From: Micromussa lordhowensis | Lineage: Eukaryota > Cnidaria > Anthozoa > Scleractinia > Lobophylliidae | Assembly (NCBI GenBank): GCA_964020085.1 | Contig: OZ026600.1 | Location: 1,674,201-1,738,200, forward strand | DNA length: 64,000 bases | Direction of reading: 5' to 3' | Shown: positions 51,250 through 64,000 of the stretch, piece by piece | Position numbering within the stretch: the stretch's first letter is position 1 | Layout of the letters: each line of letters begins with the position of its first letter | Notes under the pieces: generated by a model | What the model was told of the DNA's origin: nothing | Database searches by the model: none | Seen by the model: only the letters and a program-made list of their open reading frames with translations | Program-made: the position numbers and the translations under genes

Positions 51250-54200
51250 AATTTGAATGATTTTCTTGCAATGTACCACTTTAAATGACAACAAACTTAA
51301 AATAACTAACAGGGCTTTCTCACTGTGATATGTTTAAGGTGTGTTTTAGCGATATCGGATATGCAAAATCAACTTCAAATCGAAAACATCCTCAAGATGA
51401 CAGTTTATGGTTAAAAACATCAAAGGAGTTTCCGCAATAATGAGCCAAAACAAAGCAGGACTAATGAAAAGAACTAAGATTGAGAGACGAAATATGAACG
51501 CAATTTTTTGAGCTTCTCTTCCAAATTCACTTGTCTGCTTAACGTCAACTGGATATTTAGACCTCCCACCAACTTCCCCTTCTTACTCTTCCGACTTGAA
51601 ACTGATTACAGCACCAACAGCCACTGTATTCCACTTCATTCTAGTCAAATGTCCTAGCTCGAGCTAAAATCGGTTCATTTTTATAACAAATTTTTAGGGA
51701 TATTTAGAGGGTTTTTCAAGATATTTTGGAAATTTTTTAGTGTTTTTAAGAATTTCCGAAACGACATTTTGGCGATATTTCGTGATATTTGTGGAAAGGC
51801 CAAGCTATTTACGACACTGAGAGTGATTTTAGCTATCGATGCATCGTGTGTGTTTCTCAGTGGAGGAAACACTCGTGACAATGTGGGAGAACATAAAACA
51901 GATGAGGAAATATTTTCTTTGCCCTTCTTTATTTTTTGAAAATCAAAACGCTTATGTGTTTACAATTCTGTAGACAACCTCCTGAAAATAGCTTCTAGGT
52001 TTGAAATAAAAGGACTAGAACAGCAGGCTTTAAGAAAAACTTCCTGCAATCCTGTAAAAACAAATATGACACTACACAGCAAATGTGATTGACATTTAAT
52101 TGTGACCCAATGTTGCGTAAAGACTCCTCCCTTTTTTTTAACCAATTTTTCCCTCCTTCCTACTTTAAATATTCCATAAAATTATGTCCTCATCCAGGTG
52201 CATCATTTCTCCCTCCTCCTAACTTTTTTTGGGCAATTTGTCCCTCCTTCCCCCTCCGTAAACTCCCCAAAATATCTATTCAGAAAATCTCCAAAAATGT
52301 CTAGATATCACAAAAATGTTTCTAATATCGCAAAAACCTCCTAAATATCTCTTAGTTTTGTTTGAAAAATAAACCGATTTGGAATCACTTAGGCCAAAAT
52401 GTTTCAAAATTTCCTTCAGAAGGAGTAGAGGAGGAAAATTCAGACGCGTCGATGTTACCAGAATCCGCTATTTTGGAAAATTGCGGCTTTAGTGCTTAAA
52501 GTGATATTGGAGTACTTGTTTTTGTAAGTGAAGTCGCTGAAATGGATTGACATAGAATTGAGTATTGTTTCAAGAAAATAACAAAGAAAAGTCAGGGATA
52601 AGCCAAAAAAGCTCTTAATATTTCTAAGTATCTCTAAATTCTGTAAATATCTTGACATTTTCTAAATATCCCCCCAAATATCCGGACATCTGCGAAAATA
52701 GCTAACAAAAACAAATCATAGTTCCTCAGTCTAAATAAAGCTCAAAACAAAGGGCGTTTATGATTTCACATTTGAAAAAAAGGGAGAAAGAAAACAATGA
52801 ATGCAGTTTGGAAATTTACATGAGACTTTTTAAGAAAGAACCCGCCAGAAGTTCGAGTAACTAGTGGACGAAAAACTTTGTACCAAGATCATTTTCATTG
52901 TCTTTTAAACTTTTGTGCGACTGCTTTAAATATCTTCTCAAATGAAGTCATCTCTAACAACACCAAATGTCGAAAACAAATGTCGAAGTTCATATGAAAC
53001 ACTTGAAAGTACTGGTGAGATGAAACTGATCAGATGACATATTACCTGTGTTTGAACAATTTCTCTGAACTTTGAAATTTATTTTCTCGAGTTCACATAG
53101 GAAATTGTTTTTGGTGTTATTATTTCAGGCTATTATTCATAACTTTAACTTTTAGAAAATGAAAAAAAAAAAAAAAGGATTTCAATATACTTAACATTAC
53201 TCTGGTACATGGGTTTGTCCACTAAAAACTGAAATTGATCGATTTCCTATCGGATTTCGTCTCAATAATTTTTTCAACATCGACTCTGTTTTAGGTTTGG
53301 TTGTATGATACATTTGCACAAATATTATCAATAAGTTCGAGAAAGGTCTGGAGGTTGGTTTAGTCAAGCAAGAGACGCAACTAAAGGAAGACTCGACATA
53401 TCCCCAATTAAAAAACTTCAAAAAATGCTATCCTGCGAATATTAACTTCACTTGGGCAACGGCTGGTTTCTTTTAATCAAAACGCCTTCTGTCTTAAATT
53501 TATATTTGTTTTCTTTGTATTACACCGTGTGACCTCTTTGAAGTTATTAAAAAAGACAGACAGAGGGGAGCTAGACTTTTTAATTTCCTTCAGTAAAATA
53601 TGACATACATATAATCACGATTTGTTTTCAATTCTAGCTCTGCCACCAATTATACACAGATATTCGTAACGAAGAAAAGCCACGGGAAATGAAAAAATAT
53701 ATGGAGCATTGATATAATGCCACTATACTCAGATCAGATGCCGAACGCAATCTGTGCACCGATGATATATATATATATATTTGCGCGTGCCATATATGGT
53801 TACTGGGCAAAAACATCGGTTGTTGTTTCTCCATTGTATCTCTTCAAATATTTCAGTCTCGCCTAAGCAAATTTCTTGCATTACAATTCTCTTTATTTCT
53901 TGCTGAATTTAAGTGCTCCCGAATATTATATTCGGCTCAGTTTTCAGCGATCGACTGAAAGTAATATATATTTTTTCTTTTTATATTCAGATTCACTACC
54001 GACTGAAATTTTCCATGGACTACGAAGTGACACGATGATAAATTCCCAAAAGCACACAAGTCATTTTTCGAGACACATCTTTCTCCGTTTCGGGAGTGTA
54101 ACAAGGTATTTTGTCTGGCTTTCGCTATCCAGACTATTAGCTCTGATTTAATGTGGCCTCGAGAAAGCTTAACAAAACAGAAAACTGATAAGGAATACAT

Positions 54201-55224
54201 TTGAAATGCGGAACATAGGGTGCGAAGACACCTAATATAGATAGTAAATATACATATATATACACTTAGACACAAACTGAATAAAAAACCTGTGGGATTA
54301 ATCAGGAATACTGAACCGTGATGGAAGCATTGACAAAGCTCTAATCTTGGGTGTTACCTACAGTTTTCGCATAGGTTTGAGTCTTCCCAGTGTCAGTTCA
54401 TCTTGAACAGCCTGTCCTCAAAAGCCTTATAACAGTATCAAGACGATCGTATATTACATCACTATTTATCCTTTCTATCATGTGATAACTATATCCGGGA
54501 CTCTATGACAGGTGGAAGTCACTTAAAATTGACAACTGAAATCCGCATGCAGTCAAGTGAATTAAACGGTCCAAACTTAATACGCCCGCCTTGTCAAACT
54601 TCCTTTTCCATTTAAATAGAACACTTCTTAAACTTTTGCTTCACATCGGAAAATGAAAAGATTGATTACCTGACGGTGTTTTTGTGATTGATCAGTCGAC
54701 AATTTTGATTTTTCCTTTGAGAAAATTACTCTGGCCATATAATTGCTGTTTGTAATTCTTAAAACAATTTTGGCATATTCAAAAAGTAATGCTATACGGT
54801 TTTCAATTTTTCAATCCGAAAATAAGCGCGAACAAACAATCGAATTAATCTGCTCATGCTGCTTGCCCAGCCTCGCTTATCGGTCAATATTAATTAAAAC
54901 ATAAATTTTTCTATACACGCCAGATGGTTTTTATGTTTTGCAAAAATACCGTCTCTTCTCTTTGTTCTTCGCGATTTCAATACAACAAATTAAAGAAGTA
55001 CTATATCTATTTTTAATATAAGATCAGCTGGAATCTTTGTAAGAGGAACGTTAAGGCTGAACAAGCAAGATAAAATGTGGGATTTAGGTTTACGATTGTC
55101 GATATTGTGTAAGAACGGTGAAACATGTAGCAATCTTTGTTCCTATTCAACCAGAAACCAACCTTGTCTTTAAATAAATTACAATAGTATGTAGAGAGGA
55201 AGCCACATCAGCCTTAGCTGGTTT
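51250..55224. other. Long unassigned AT-rich stretch
   Basis: 51,690-52,690 is rich in irregular ATATCTC(T/C)AAA-type words, first as the complement and then direct. A (TA)n run lies at 53,763-53,783. Short frames throughout have no family motif. No gene called. Confidence 0.4.
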
Positions 55225-55436
55225 TCATGCGGGTCCTATATCCTGGTCGAATTGGAATTTGGAGATGCTGGTTTTTGTGGAGGGAGCAAAACCAGAGAAC
55301 CCGGAGGAAAACCCCGGAGCAAGGCGAGAACCGAATATCAAGCACAACCGACATATGGCACCGGGGCGGAATCAAACCCGAGCAACATTCGTGAGAGGCG
55401 AGCGCTCTCACAACTGCACCATCCCTGCTCCCCTAC
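55225..55436 (-). mobile_element. tRNA-derived SINE, minus strand
   Basis: Minus strand starts GGGGAGCAGGGATGGTGCAG. It has an A-box-like TGGTGCAGTTGTGAGAGC and B-box GGTTTGATTCC, then a body with CTCCGGGGTTTTCCTCCGGG. Overlapping plus-strand frames are artefacts. Confidence 0.65.
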
Positions 55437-56835
55437 TTCACATGACCCAACAGTGTCGTGGAGTTACATGTTGAGGTTACGTTTTACCCATGCATGGTAC
55501 AGTTTGTTCTGGCGTATGATAATATATAATAAAGTACACGTAAGAATGAAGGAAAAACTAACTTCTACAAAGGGAGATATAATTGAAACACAGCATATAC
55601 ATGGCGATAGAAAAAATTGAAATGTGTCTTGGGATGCTGAGAGTATCGTGTTGTTTTAAAATGCAAAAAAATAACCACTTTAACCGTGAAATCTAAAAAT
55701 TGAAAGCATGTGGGTGCCGAATACAATTCGTTTTTGCAGATGGAGTGACTAGTAATAAAGATAAACAATTTTTTAATCCCAAATAACAACTCTAAGTTGC
55801 GCAAATTTCCACTCATTGCTAGTGCTGCTACGAACAACTTCTTAGTTATCTTTGGTAAAAAGAAGTGCTAAATAGAGATTACCGTGTCATTTGTTTATCA
55901 CACCTTGGCTAGGAAAAAACACTATGAACATGCTAACGAAAGGTATAAAAGATTAGATTAAAGAGATGTTGGCAAGTTTGACCTTTTTCTCTAGATGCCT
56001 TTTTGAAAAAAAAAGATCGGGCGCTTCCTAGTGGAGAAATTTTTTAATTTTACTTCAAAAAGTAAGACCTGATTTTATGCACGAATTTTGAATATTAGTT
56101 CGCTACGTGACTGCCCGAGGCATTATCTGCAGGGTAATTGGATCTCCTCTTGAACTAATGATTTTTTTTTGTGACGAGAAACGGGTTTTTGCCCACCTTT
56201 TTCCGAAGAAAGTTATTTTCCCGGATAGAGGTATTTTAGCTAATGCACCGCACTTATCCATGTAAGAGTGCACGAATTCCATATTTTCGCATTGTAGACT
56301 TTGACCTTGGGATTATCCTGGTTTTCTTATAAGGGATTTAAGAACACAAAGGGTTATCGATTGTTAATATTACTTTTCATATTTAGATTAAGGCAGGCCC
56401 TAAAAGCGGAGAAGCACAGTTATTAATTTGCTTACAGAACTGTACAAAGCATTTTCAATACGGTAAATTGGCAGCCACTTTTTTCAGATGGGAAAATACA
56501 AGTTAAATACATAACTATGTAGAACCAAATTGAAAACAATGAGAGAAGAAACCACCCAAAAATTGCTAACTTAAGGAGACCAGATGAAAGAATCATGAAA
56601 GAAACTTGAATAAAAAAATTAGTTCATTCAAGATGAGGCTACGGAACTTGAACATGACATTGTCAACATTATTTATCATTCCAAAAATTACACCCTAAAT
56701 GTGAAGGAACACTGCACTTGTACATGACATTTTGTTTTCTGAAGCGTTGAGAGGCCTCTTTAAATTTTTGACGTGTTTTCAAAAGACGTGCACGTAGAAG
56801 TGTACGTCCTACTATACGGACGTGAGCTTGCAGCT
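55437..56835. other. Unassigned sequence
   Basis: No gene or clear repeat recognised. Confidence 0.35.
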
Positions 56836-57050
56836 CCAACTGGCTTAACTAGTAAGCAAAATTGTTGTGGAGGCAAATGTTTCCCCGTTTGGCTGCGCGG
56901 GAAACAGGTTGCAGAAACAAACTTTGCTGCTCGGAAGCAAACAATATTTTTGCCTCAAGTCAAACACATTTTGGCTTCCCGGACACAAGTGTTCCTTCCG
57001 AAACATGTTTCCTAGTTTAGCCAGCATGAAAAACAGTTAAGCCAGACCTT
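56836..57050. repeat. MITE-like repeat (GTTTAGCC ends) copy 2
   Basis: GGAGGCAAATGTTTCCC and GAAACATGTTTCCTAGTTTAGCCAGC match copy 1 at 51,040-51,240 in reverse. Confidence 0.55.
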
Positions 57051-59376
57051 TAGTGCTATGGCACTATTTCAGCGATATCCTAAAAGTGTTCGCAAACTTG
57101 ATGTGCCATTGTGCATGAGAGTGTCGCGGGAACTAGTGTTTCCAGTCATATCTTGTCACTGATTTTATCAAATCTTGTCACATAAAGAAACGATTACTTA
57201 TCTATATATTATATTCGATCCTTGTTATTTGTGCTTCACTCCGGTGGATGGTTGAGGCAGCCAATAAACTTCTTGACATTATTGTCTTTCTGTTTTTGGA
57301 GCTCTTTGCTAGCCAAAATAAAATGAAGGTTTAATTTTTCTGGAGTTCTGCACCGCAGCGTTGGAGTTTCGGGAAAGTCTTAAATAATGAACAAAGTTTG
57401 AACAAAGGAAGTTATGACCGTGACGGGTGGTTGGATATCTGATCTTAATTAGCATAGATTTTTACGATTTTATTTCTCCGTTTTCTCCTTAGTTTTAGTT
57501 TTGATTGAGAAGATATATCACTCCAATCAAAACAGTGTTTGACCATATAAGTTCATCTAAAATACTCTGTTGCGCGTGGTATTTTCAACTCTCTTCTCGG
57601 TGTTTGGAAATGTGGTCAAACACGGTCTTTCGTGTTTTATGTATAACTTCTTATGTGTAGCAGGCTTTACTGTATTGATCTCGACGCATTTGCTGACGAA
57701 CATTCCTCCACTCGTTTTTAAGGCGTTTAATTTTCGATTGAGAATGGACGTTGTTAATTTTAAGACGAGTAAAATCTTTAAATTAGTATTTAATTAGTAC
57801 ATCACTAGTATTTTTGTCAGTTGAAGACCATATTGCGTTCAGGTGAAATTTAAATAAAGGCTGATTAATTATGCGACGATATCTTGTCATTTTAATTCAC
57901 AGGAAAAGAGGGAACCTTATTAAAATGGGTGACCTTCTTGGCATATTCTAAAAATTTTAGCTTTTCTCAACCAAACATTATTATAACACGGATTGCATGT
58001 TAGAAACAAGACGTTTTGCCTTTCGCTTAAAACGAAATTAGCCCTATAAGATGTTATACTACCTTGTTGGTGGTACGAGCCGTTATATAAGGACATGTTC
58101 GCAAACAATTAAAAATTCTCCTCTGACCCCCCGTAGAGCCCTACTTAAAAAGAAATTATATGGCGCAAGCAAGCCAAAACATAGCAAAAAATAACAGTTT
58201 ACATTTGGCGGCCCTGTTTTTGATCTTGAAGTAGGCCAAAAATAAAATACTTTTTCTCTTAAGCATGAAGTAAGTTATAATTTCAGTGTAACATCACCAC
58301 TTAGAGCTAAAGAGGATTTCGATAACCGCGTACGGAAATAAGAGGATTCATTTACAGTTTAGAAAGTTCTGTGACAATAGTGCAATTTTATGTGGTTTGG
58401 GACGAAATTTCGTTTGGAGAAGCAAAAGAGGCCAGAAAACGAAAGATTGAATGTAACGGCAGCTACGGAACTGTTTAAATAACAATCCAGTCCTTATTGA
58501 ATTGCCAATGGATTCAGACAAGAAACGTATGCAGTCTACATAAATCTAGAGAAAGAAAATGAAATGAAATAAATTTATCTTTCGTACTCAGCCATAAATC
58601 CTGCAAAATACACTAGTCTCGTAAACGGGTTCGAGGTTTGCACCCGGGAAGTTATGGGTTCAGTTGAAATGAATACTTACTGCCGAACTGGAAAGAGTAG
58701 AAAATAATTAAAGCAAATAGCATTCTGTAAGCAAAATATATTAATCTATTATGAAACGAGGCCTTTTTGATAAAGCTTATTCCCGGAAGTGCTTATTTTT
58801 TATTGTTATGAATGTTAGATTCGCAAGAAATAGAAAATTGCAAAACGTCTTGTCTCTGATAAAGAGAATTGAATTGTGTCTAACAGAGGTAACTTGACAG
58901 ATGAAGATATTTAAGTTCCTTCCGTCGGCCAAAGGTTAAGCAAAACAAAGAGTTTGTTAATTCTCTTTTCTTTTCTTGACATGCAAACAAAGTAGGTGAA
59001 TAATGTATGGGAAGTTTTGAAAGACTGTGAAATCGATTTTCCGAATACGCGATGAAGTGTTTTGAATCCAACATTGCATACAACTGAATGCGGATCATGA
59101 CAATAGAAATGTAACAGATTGGTTTGGGCTGGTCGACATCTATTGGTGGATTGTGCTATAGCAGTGCTGTAATTTCTGTGTGACGAAGCTCTTATCGTTC
59201 GAGCAGTCAAGCCAAATCACTTAAGTTAAATTATACGTACAGCTAGATTAGTTTGAATATAGACTAGCCATTTAAATGAGAACTTCTTTTGTAGATGCCG
59301 TTCAAACAATAAAAGTCTATGAAGACATGATTGATCATCGCAGTTATACACAACTAAGCAGTTGTGAAATTAAAGC
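57051..59376. other. Unassigned sequence with one host-repeat copy
   Basis: 57,420-57,640 is the uninterrupted relative of the repeat at 42,001-42,480 (GGATATCTGATCTTA then ATTAGCATAGATTTTT). Elsewhere only short frames without motifs. Confidence 0.4.
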
Positions 59377-60058
59377 CTGAAAAAAATTCAGGCCTGAACA
59401 GGATCCAAGCCCCTGATCTCTGCGATACCGGTGCAGTGCTCTACCAACTAACCTATCAAGCCAACTGAGAGCTGGTCACGTTGTGAGTTCGTAATATACC
59501 CGTAGATGATGAAGAATGCCAAGTGAATATATGAGATGTCATATATTTGAACTGCGGCGAAAGATATGAAGGCATGATTGATTATCGCAGTTATACACAA
59601 CTTAAGCAGTTGTGAAATTAAAGCCTGAAGCAGTTGTGAAATTAAAGCTTTGTAGTTGTGAAAGTAAAGCGTTTACGCCTGAATTTTTTTTCGGTTTTAA
59701 TCTGAAAACTGCATTCTTCATCATCTATGGGTATATTACGAACTCACAACGTGATCTAGGGCCCAATTCTCCAAAGTCCCGAAATGTTTTCGCACCCGGA
59801 AAGCCATAGCAAAATCTCAAAGCTTATGATTACGTATACAGAGCTGTTTTATTCACGTATTTTAATATAGACAGAGGTTCTCTTCACAAAAGAAATTTCA
59901 GGCGTATGCACTTCTCCGTTTTCAGATACAGATGAACAAAAATGGCTTTCCGGGGCTTTTGAGAAACGGGCCCCTGCAGCTCTCAGTTGGTAGGGCACTG
60001 CAGCGGAGTTAATTGGTTCGAATCCCATTCAGGCCTGAATTTTTTTCAGGCTTTAAAG
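59377..60058. repeat. Inverted pair of tRNA-like repeat ends
   Basis: 59,377-59,470 (minus) and 59,984-60,058 (plus) share AGCTCTCAGTTGG.., GTAG(A/G)GCACTGCA and a CAGGCCTGAATTTTTTTCAG end. The minus copy has a tRNA-like anticodon arm (CTGCA-CCGGTAT-CGCAG). The second has a B-box GGTTCGAATCCC. 59,785-59,970 between them is the copy of 32,425-32,595. Confidence 0.5.
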
Positions 60059-60059
60059 T

Positions 60060-61284
60060 GGTACTATGATCAAATTTTTACCCCTTGTTTTTTTGCGTGT
60101 ATCACAAAGAATTCCATGAAAGAATGAAAACGCCGTTTACCGTTTGCAAATATCTGTATTAGTTCCGGAGATATTTAAGTTTGAAAAATGGGTAAAATAT
60201 GCAAATGAGATGGCTGATGACATCATACACTCAACCCAATATTTTATTGAGTATATAAATCGAGTTATCTTAGCCAATTTGCAGCGCAAAACCTTCAAAC
60301 TTGGCAGGTTAATAGATCTACAGGAAACACACCTATGACTACAAAAAATTCTGTTCCCATGGCAACTCACTCTTGTCCAGGCCCCACCCACTTTATTTCA
60401 ATATTTTGGTGATTTTCAGCTTGAAAATGTTAGACAACGCCACAAAGTCGAGCTAACATATTTATAAGCTTGCTGGATCATGCATATGAATTGCTGTTAG
60501 CAATTATCAAAATGGAATGCCAAAGGTGGCCAGAAAAGCTTTTAATATGGAGGAGGTCTGGAACCCAGTATGTTGCCATGGTAACAGAACTGTTAAGCTC
60601 ATATTGTGGAGCACATTTAGTAGAATCTTACTGCAAAGAATCAAATATTTCTGTTACAAAGTGGCTGAGATATCTCTTTTCATCATACTTGGACAAAATC
60701 AGTGCAATTGTACAATGTAAATTTTTACAAAGAAATAAAAAAAAAGCAGCTTTAGCGCGCCAAGAAGATTTGTTCGAAGAGGGTGCCAATATAAGAACAA
60801 AACGTGGCAGGTCTTTTAAGTCTTTTTATCGACGTAAGGGCGTTATGTTTTTATACTAGACATATTTAACGTCTTAAACGTTAAAAGCGACAGACAGACT
60901 TAAAAGCGTCTTCCTTATTTCCATTTTTTATACTAGACGTTAAAGTCCCTGATATAAAAACGGCCATTGTTGCCTGAAGTTTGCATCTTAAGTTAAAAAT
61001 CGTCTCGTGTATCTTACCGTGACTGACCGTTACCGCAACAAAGTTGCGTCAAAAGTTGTCTCGTTTGACATGCGAGGATTAAAAATCGGCTCGCGTAACT
61101 TCGCCTTAAGCCTCGAAGCCAAGGAAGAATTGTTATATATCGAAATTGGCCTATTACAGATAACGAAGATTCTCCCTCATAAGTACCAAAATATTAAAAA
61201 AAATTCCTGGCATATCTTAAAACAAATGTCATTTTACAGCAGCGACCTCACAGCGTTTTTACAGACAAATTGTTTTTTTACGAT
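60060..61284. other. Repeat-like sequence, no gene
   Basis: 60,060-60,740 (TTTAAAGTGGTACTATGATC) has the look of a dispersed repeat, with a TATTTTATTGAGTATATAAA stretch. 60,860-60,960 repeats TTTTTATACTAGAC. The overlapping frames are not conserved domains. Confidence 0.35.
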
Positions 61285-61580
61285 ACCTGCAGAAATTCTC
61301 GCGCGCTCATTGGCTAATTTTCATTGTCAATAAGCGGACAGACACATGAATTTATCATTTATGCCATGCGCCAACAAGTGAGAGCGGACAATTTGACAAT
61401 TTGTTATCGTAAAAAACAAATTGACGTTAGTGTTTCATTCGTCTGGGCCGTTATTGACAATGAATTTCGTCATAACATTGTCAAAGTAGTCGACAGCTAC
61501 TTTGACAATGTTATGACGAGAGATTCATGATCAATAACAGGACACACGCATGAAAAAACGGACGTCAATTTGTTAAATTG
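61285..61580. repeat. Dispersed repeat copy with central palindrome
   Basis: Matches 31,920-32,105. In this copy a long palindrome TCATAACATTGTCAAAGTAG around GTCGAC (61,470-61,520) replaces the middle. Confidence 0.6.
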
Positions 61581-64000
61581 ATCAGTGCTTTGGCTGAATG
61601 AAAAGAACTAGCATTTACTTGTAATATAACTAGAATCTGATCTAAAGAGGTGTCGGGACGGCTTTTATCTTCTGGCCATCCATTAAATAAATTTAAGTGA
61701 AAAGAGAAAGCGAACGACAACAACAAAAAGGATTCACGATTTGTTTTTAGCAAATAGCTTATAGATATTGAATCAGACAAGCAGACAAGCCGACGAAGAT
61801 GGATTTAAAAAAATGAGGTTAATTTTAGAAGACGATTTTAACAGAACTAAGCACACATGGCCGTTACAATTACTTTCCCTATTTGGCTATCGCGTTTTCG
61901 TGCGCGACCTGTACAGACAAAAACAACTTTGGTTGTGGGTCAGAGGTTTTTTTTCGCGCTGTTAGCTGTGGATTAGTGTGGATTAGTTGGCAATAACATT
62001 TACTAGTGGCAAACGCTAGTGAAAAGATCTCGCACCAGTGTACTCCACATAGGTTTTCGTTTATTGTTTAACTGAAACAAAGCCATATTTCTCGACTGGA
62101 TCATTTTCACATGTTTTCCTTTGTTTTTGGCTGTAAAAGCTTGTCTTAATAACAAATCACAATAACAAGTGTAATGTCGTTAGTCGTCGTAAAATGAATT
62201 TATATTAGTTTTTCGGCCGCAGTCTCAGCTCATGAATACTTTGAAACTGGCATGCGCTCATCATGAGCAAGAACTGGTACTACTGCCTTACCTCGCAGCC
62301 ATTGACAAGACTTAAAAGGCCTGTAAGATACATACTAACTACATTGTATCGGAAGTATATCACTTGCCTCGCATGGCCAGGATAAAGATTTGTTGCAATA
62401 TTTTACAATTTAAAGAAAAGGCTCACATATGAGTTAGGGCTAGAAAATGAAACAAGGCACATTTGAACAGAATTGCATTTAACATTGTATAACTAGAGCA
62501 ACAGCCCTTCAAGTATCAGAAAAAAACAAAACAAACAAACAAAAAACAATCAAGGTACCTGAGCTTAGTCTTGACAAGTTCTGCAGCGGTCGCTTCAATT
62601 CAAGGAATCATCACAGAGACTCCGCTTGTGAATGGCTCTCTAGATGGTTCCTTTCTCAGGGCATCGTTTGTTTACCGACTCCTGTGGATTGAATGGTAAA
62701 CAATCCGCTCAACCTTGAAACAATTATTTGAAAGTACAGTTCTAATAAAAGCATACACCATACGCTACAGGCCATATACGTTTTTGGTAAAGATGATATG
62801 ATTTGGTAAAAAAGACTTAAGAACGTGCAGATGGGTGAAGCACTCCAATGACTTTATCACTGGCGGAAACTGATTTGATATCATGTTCTGTTATGTTTAC
62901 TTCCAAGCCCTCGAGCGATTGTAACTTCGCTAGTAGACATTTACCTTGTGTAAGGTGGCCAGATAGCTAGAGCCCAGACAGAATATGTTCAGTTGCTTTC
63001 ACTGTTTGTATCTGTTGTTGTCCATCATCGGAGTTAACGAAAAAAATCAGCGAAAAATATAAACATTAGGAATATTTCTATAATCAGTTTTCGTACCATA
63101 ATCTGCCTCAGAATGCTTGACTCACTCACACAAGAACGGTTCAAAACGAATGCTTCAATTCCCGCAAATGAATGTGTTCTTTGATTTTAAGTCTTCAGTG
63201 TTTTTCATCTGTTGGGCCTGATGAAACGTCTAATTTGATAGAGATACCAGTTCAATGCAACATTTTAACCGCAAAAACAATGGAAGGCTAACCAAATATT
63301 CTACCAGTTATTAAAGATTAATTCACATGTTTTGTGAAAAGTTGCAAAATTTAAGACATGTACCAAAATCCTCACCGTTCAATTTTCAGTTGTACTTTGA
63401 AAATCTGCTCTGGAAAACGAGATTTAAAGCTCTATTCAAAAGTCATAACAAAGTACAAATTTAGCCTGAATAAATTAAATCAGATAATCATCTCAGACGA
63501 TTATTTAAATTGTAGCACTTTAAAAAGTTTCCTCAATGGCTAATGGCTTTTACGGTGCCGCGGTCGACTAATAGCTTTTAACAAAAAGATATAGTAACAA
63601 ATTATTCCAAGTTTTCGAGGACTTTTGGTTTTTTTTTTTGCTTTGAAAGCTTTTGCTCCGTCTTCATCCGGTTCAGAGTGATTAAAAACTGACCATCAGC
63701 AATATTTTTGTTAAGAAAATAAATTCTAGCTGCATACATGTTCTGACGATCTATTAAACTTTATACCTTCTTTTTACAATGCAGGGAGCTCAGATGTTTT
63801 AATGAAATGCACGCAGGTGAAGGGAAATAATATCACGAACTTGAGACTAAACAGGTTAATTGCTGATTTCAGCCACCCGTTTTTGCTTCCTAAGCTGAAA
63901 CTATTTGTCGGGCAAATATTTCAAACAAACAAACAAACAAACAAACAAACAAACAAAAAAAACGCAATGCGCGAACGATTGTTAATGAAGTTCTCAAGAT
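61581..64000. other. Unassigned sequence to window end
   Basis: No gene recognised. A (CAAA)n microsatellite lies at 63,922-63,957. Confidence 0.4.

Noticed and set aside
59390..59470. tRNA-Thr-like gene on the minus strand
   Set aside because: The anticodon arm looks good but the rest is degenerate and part of a repeated unit.
1..64000. CRISPR arrays, bacterial operons or ribosome binding sites
   Set aside because: The window is eukaryotic, with spliced genes and transposons; no regularly spaced short repeats were seen.

Overview
The window reads as animal nuclear DNA, most likely from an anthozoan cnidarian such as a stony coral. It has spliced genes with short exons and AT-rich introns, intronless class A receptor genes, many foldback (MITE-like) and SINE elements, and an integrated Polinton/adintovirus-like element. 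The organism call is inference; I could not run a search.

Bases 1-13,800 hold ordinary conserved genes, all reconstructed exon by exon. They are the 3' part of a DMAC2L-like (ATP synthase factor B) gene (+), a complete five-exon fucose-1-phosphate guanylyltransferase gene (FPGT, -), and a complete six-exon TRAPPC6B gene (+). DMAC2L and FPGT converge. FPGT and TRAPPC6B diverge from an intergenic gap of only 82 bases. Their introns carry several precisely bounded transposons. The clearest is a 1.69 kb element with 76-base inverted ends and a 10-base target duplication.

Bases 14,900-17,900 are retrotransposon debris: a broken Ty1/copia pol with a likely LTR, and LINE 3' ends.

Bases 17,989-31,750 are the centre of interest. 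Two diverged direct copies of a 2.8 kb segment, each with a class A GPCR gene, flank exactly 8,139 bases of an integrated DNA-virus-like element. That element encodes a protein-primed family B DNA polymerase with an N-terminal zinc finger, a retroviral-type integrase with a chromodomain, and a DUF5679-phospholipase A2 fusion protein. It also has a second DUF5679 protein, a stand-alone zinc-finger protein, a small acidic protein and a VLTF3-like late transcription factor. I see no capsid, ATPase or protease gene. A rightward gene is cut after 13 codons at the right junction, so this is the genome-replication half of a larger element. The first GPCR copy is intact; the second has lost its seventh helix to a frameshift.

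Bases 31,750-64,000 hold one more clear gene, an intronless class A GPCR at 37,952-39,061 (-). The rest is a mosaic of foldback elements, tRNA-derived SINEs and dispersed repeats, several present here as two copies, plus stretches where I recognise nothing.
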